Of a stretch of DNA of 12,828 nt, positions 12,609-12,828 are shown in pieces. The notes under the pieces are model-generated. The model was not told where the DNA came from. It did not search any database and saw nothing but the letters and a program-made list of their open reading frames with translations. Source of the stretch: Cellvibrionales bacterium (GTDB lineage: Bacteria; Pseudomonadota; Gammaproteobacteria; Pseudomonadales; JAHEGP01); assembly GCA_024645065.1 (NCBI GenBank), contig JAHEGP010000071.1, positions 1 through 12,828 of the forward strand. The letters run 5' to 3'. The first letter of the stretch is position 1. Each line of letters begins with the position of its first letter. Position numbers and translations under genes: made by a program.

Positions 12609-12828
12609 TCACTGGTGCCGGTTCTTGTGGGGCCTGGCGCAAATCCACCAGTCATCACCGACAACGCGCACGTCCTCGATATGCAGTCGCAATTGCTCGC
12701 CCATATGTACCAGCGGTAATTCCACCAGCGGGCGCGCCGCCGACCCCATCAGAGTCGGCGCCATGAACACCTGCAGTTCATCGAGCAGGCCAGCCTGCAG
12801 CAATGACCCTACCAGCATCGGGCCTGAT
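12609..12828 (-). CDS. ribD: RibD, C-terminal part of the reductase domain (partial)
   Basis: Only the last 72 or so codons are present; the gene continues past the right edge. The sequence SGPMLVGSLLQAGLLDEL, followed by VFMAPTLMGSAARPLVELP and VRVVGDDWWI, matches the end of the bifunctional deaminase/reductase RibD. In E. coli the equivalents are TLAGALLQAGLVDEL and APKLLGSDARGL. The reductase half reduces the ribosyl chain of the pyrimidine with NADPH. The stop is TGA at 12611-12609, 76 bases before the ribE start. The frame is open through the edge, so the internal ATG at 12818 is not the gene start. Confidence 0.92.
   Translation of the reverse strand, partial: SGPMLVGSLLQAGLLDELQVFMAPTLMGSAARPLVELPLVHMGEQLRLHIEDVRVVGDDWWICARPHKNRHQ

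Noticed and set aside
12449..12664. 71-codon minus-strand frame starting before MFTGIV
   Set aside because: Its first 44 codons are spacer between ribD and ribE; the true start is ATG 12532 with AAGGAAA upstream, and the frame is only the ribE 5' remnant.

Overview
The window is a piece of a gammaproteobacterial chromosome, fairly GC-rich by eye. The order rib genes-nusB-thiL-pgpA, an SrkA/YihE kinase, a CysE very close to the enterobacterial one, and a TPP-riboswitch-controlled TonB-dependent receptor all fit a free-living, probably marine or aquatic gammaproteobacterium. Genus cannot be fixed from the sequence alone. No mobile elements, CRISPR arrays, tRNA or rRNA genes are visible.

Layout. 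The left edge may hold the 5' end of a minus-strand gene (1-113), divergent from srkA (224-1225, +), a stress-response Ser/Thr kinase. An unrecognised membrane-anchored protein follows (1285-2580, +). A hexapeptide-repeat acyltransferase (2727-3449, -) is divergent from cysE (3548-4351, +), the first step of cysteine synthesis. cysE converges on a four-gene minus-strand thiamine salvage operon (8165 down to 4380): TonB-dependent receptor, small Thiamine_BP-like protein, PnuC-family transporter (PnuT type) and a ThiK-like kinase. Its leader (8166-8400) has a good promoter, a clear TPP riboswitch and a plausible translation-control platform in which an anti-Shine-Dalgarno segment can pair either with the ribosome binding site or with the 5' strand of the aptamer.

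The right third is the minus-strand riboflavin/nusB/thiL/pgpA cluster: ribD (3' end only, runs off the window), a broken ribE, ribBX, ribH, nusB, thiL and pgpA, tightly packed with short overlaps. ribBX has an intact DHBP synthase half and a degenerate GTP cyclohydrolase II half. ribE has lost about 340 bp of its interior and its two remnants lie in different frames, so the riboflavin pathway is incomplete here unless another riboflavin synthase exists, or the gap is an assembly error.

How the genes work together: thiamine would enter through the receptor and PnuT, be phosphorylated to thiamine monophosphate by the ThiK-like kinase and to thiamine diphosphate (TPP) by ThiL from the neighbouring operon. 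TPP then shuts the operon through the riboswitch. The window therefore holds a full uptake-to-cofactor-to-feedback circuit. Known families explain most of it. The unusual points are the ribE remnant, the riboswitch platform and the gene set of the thiamine operon.
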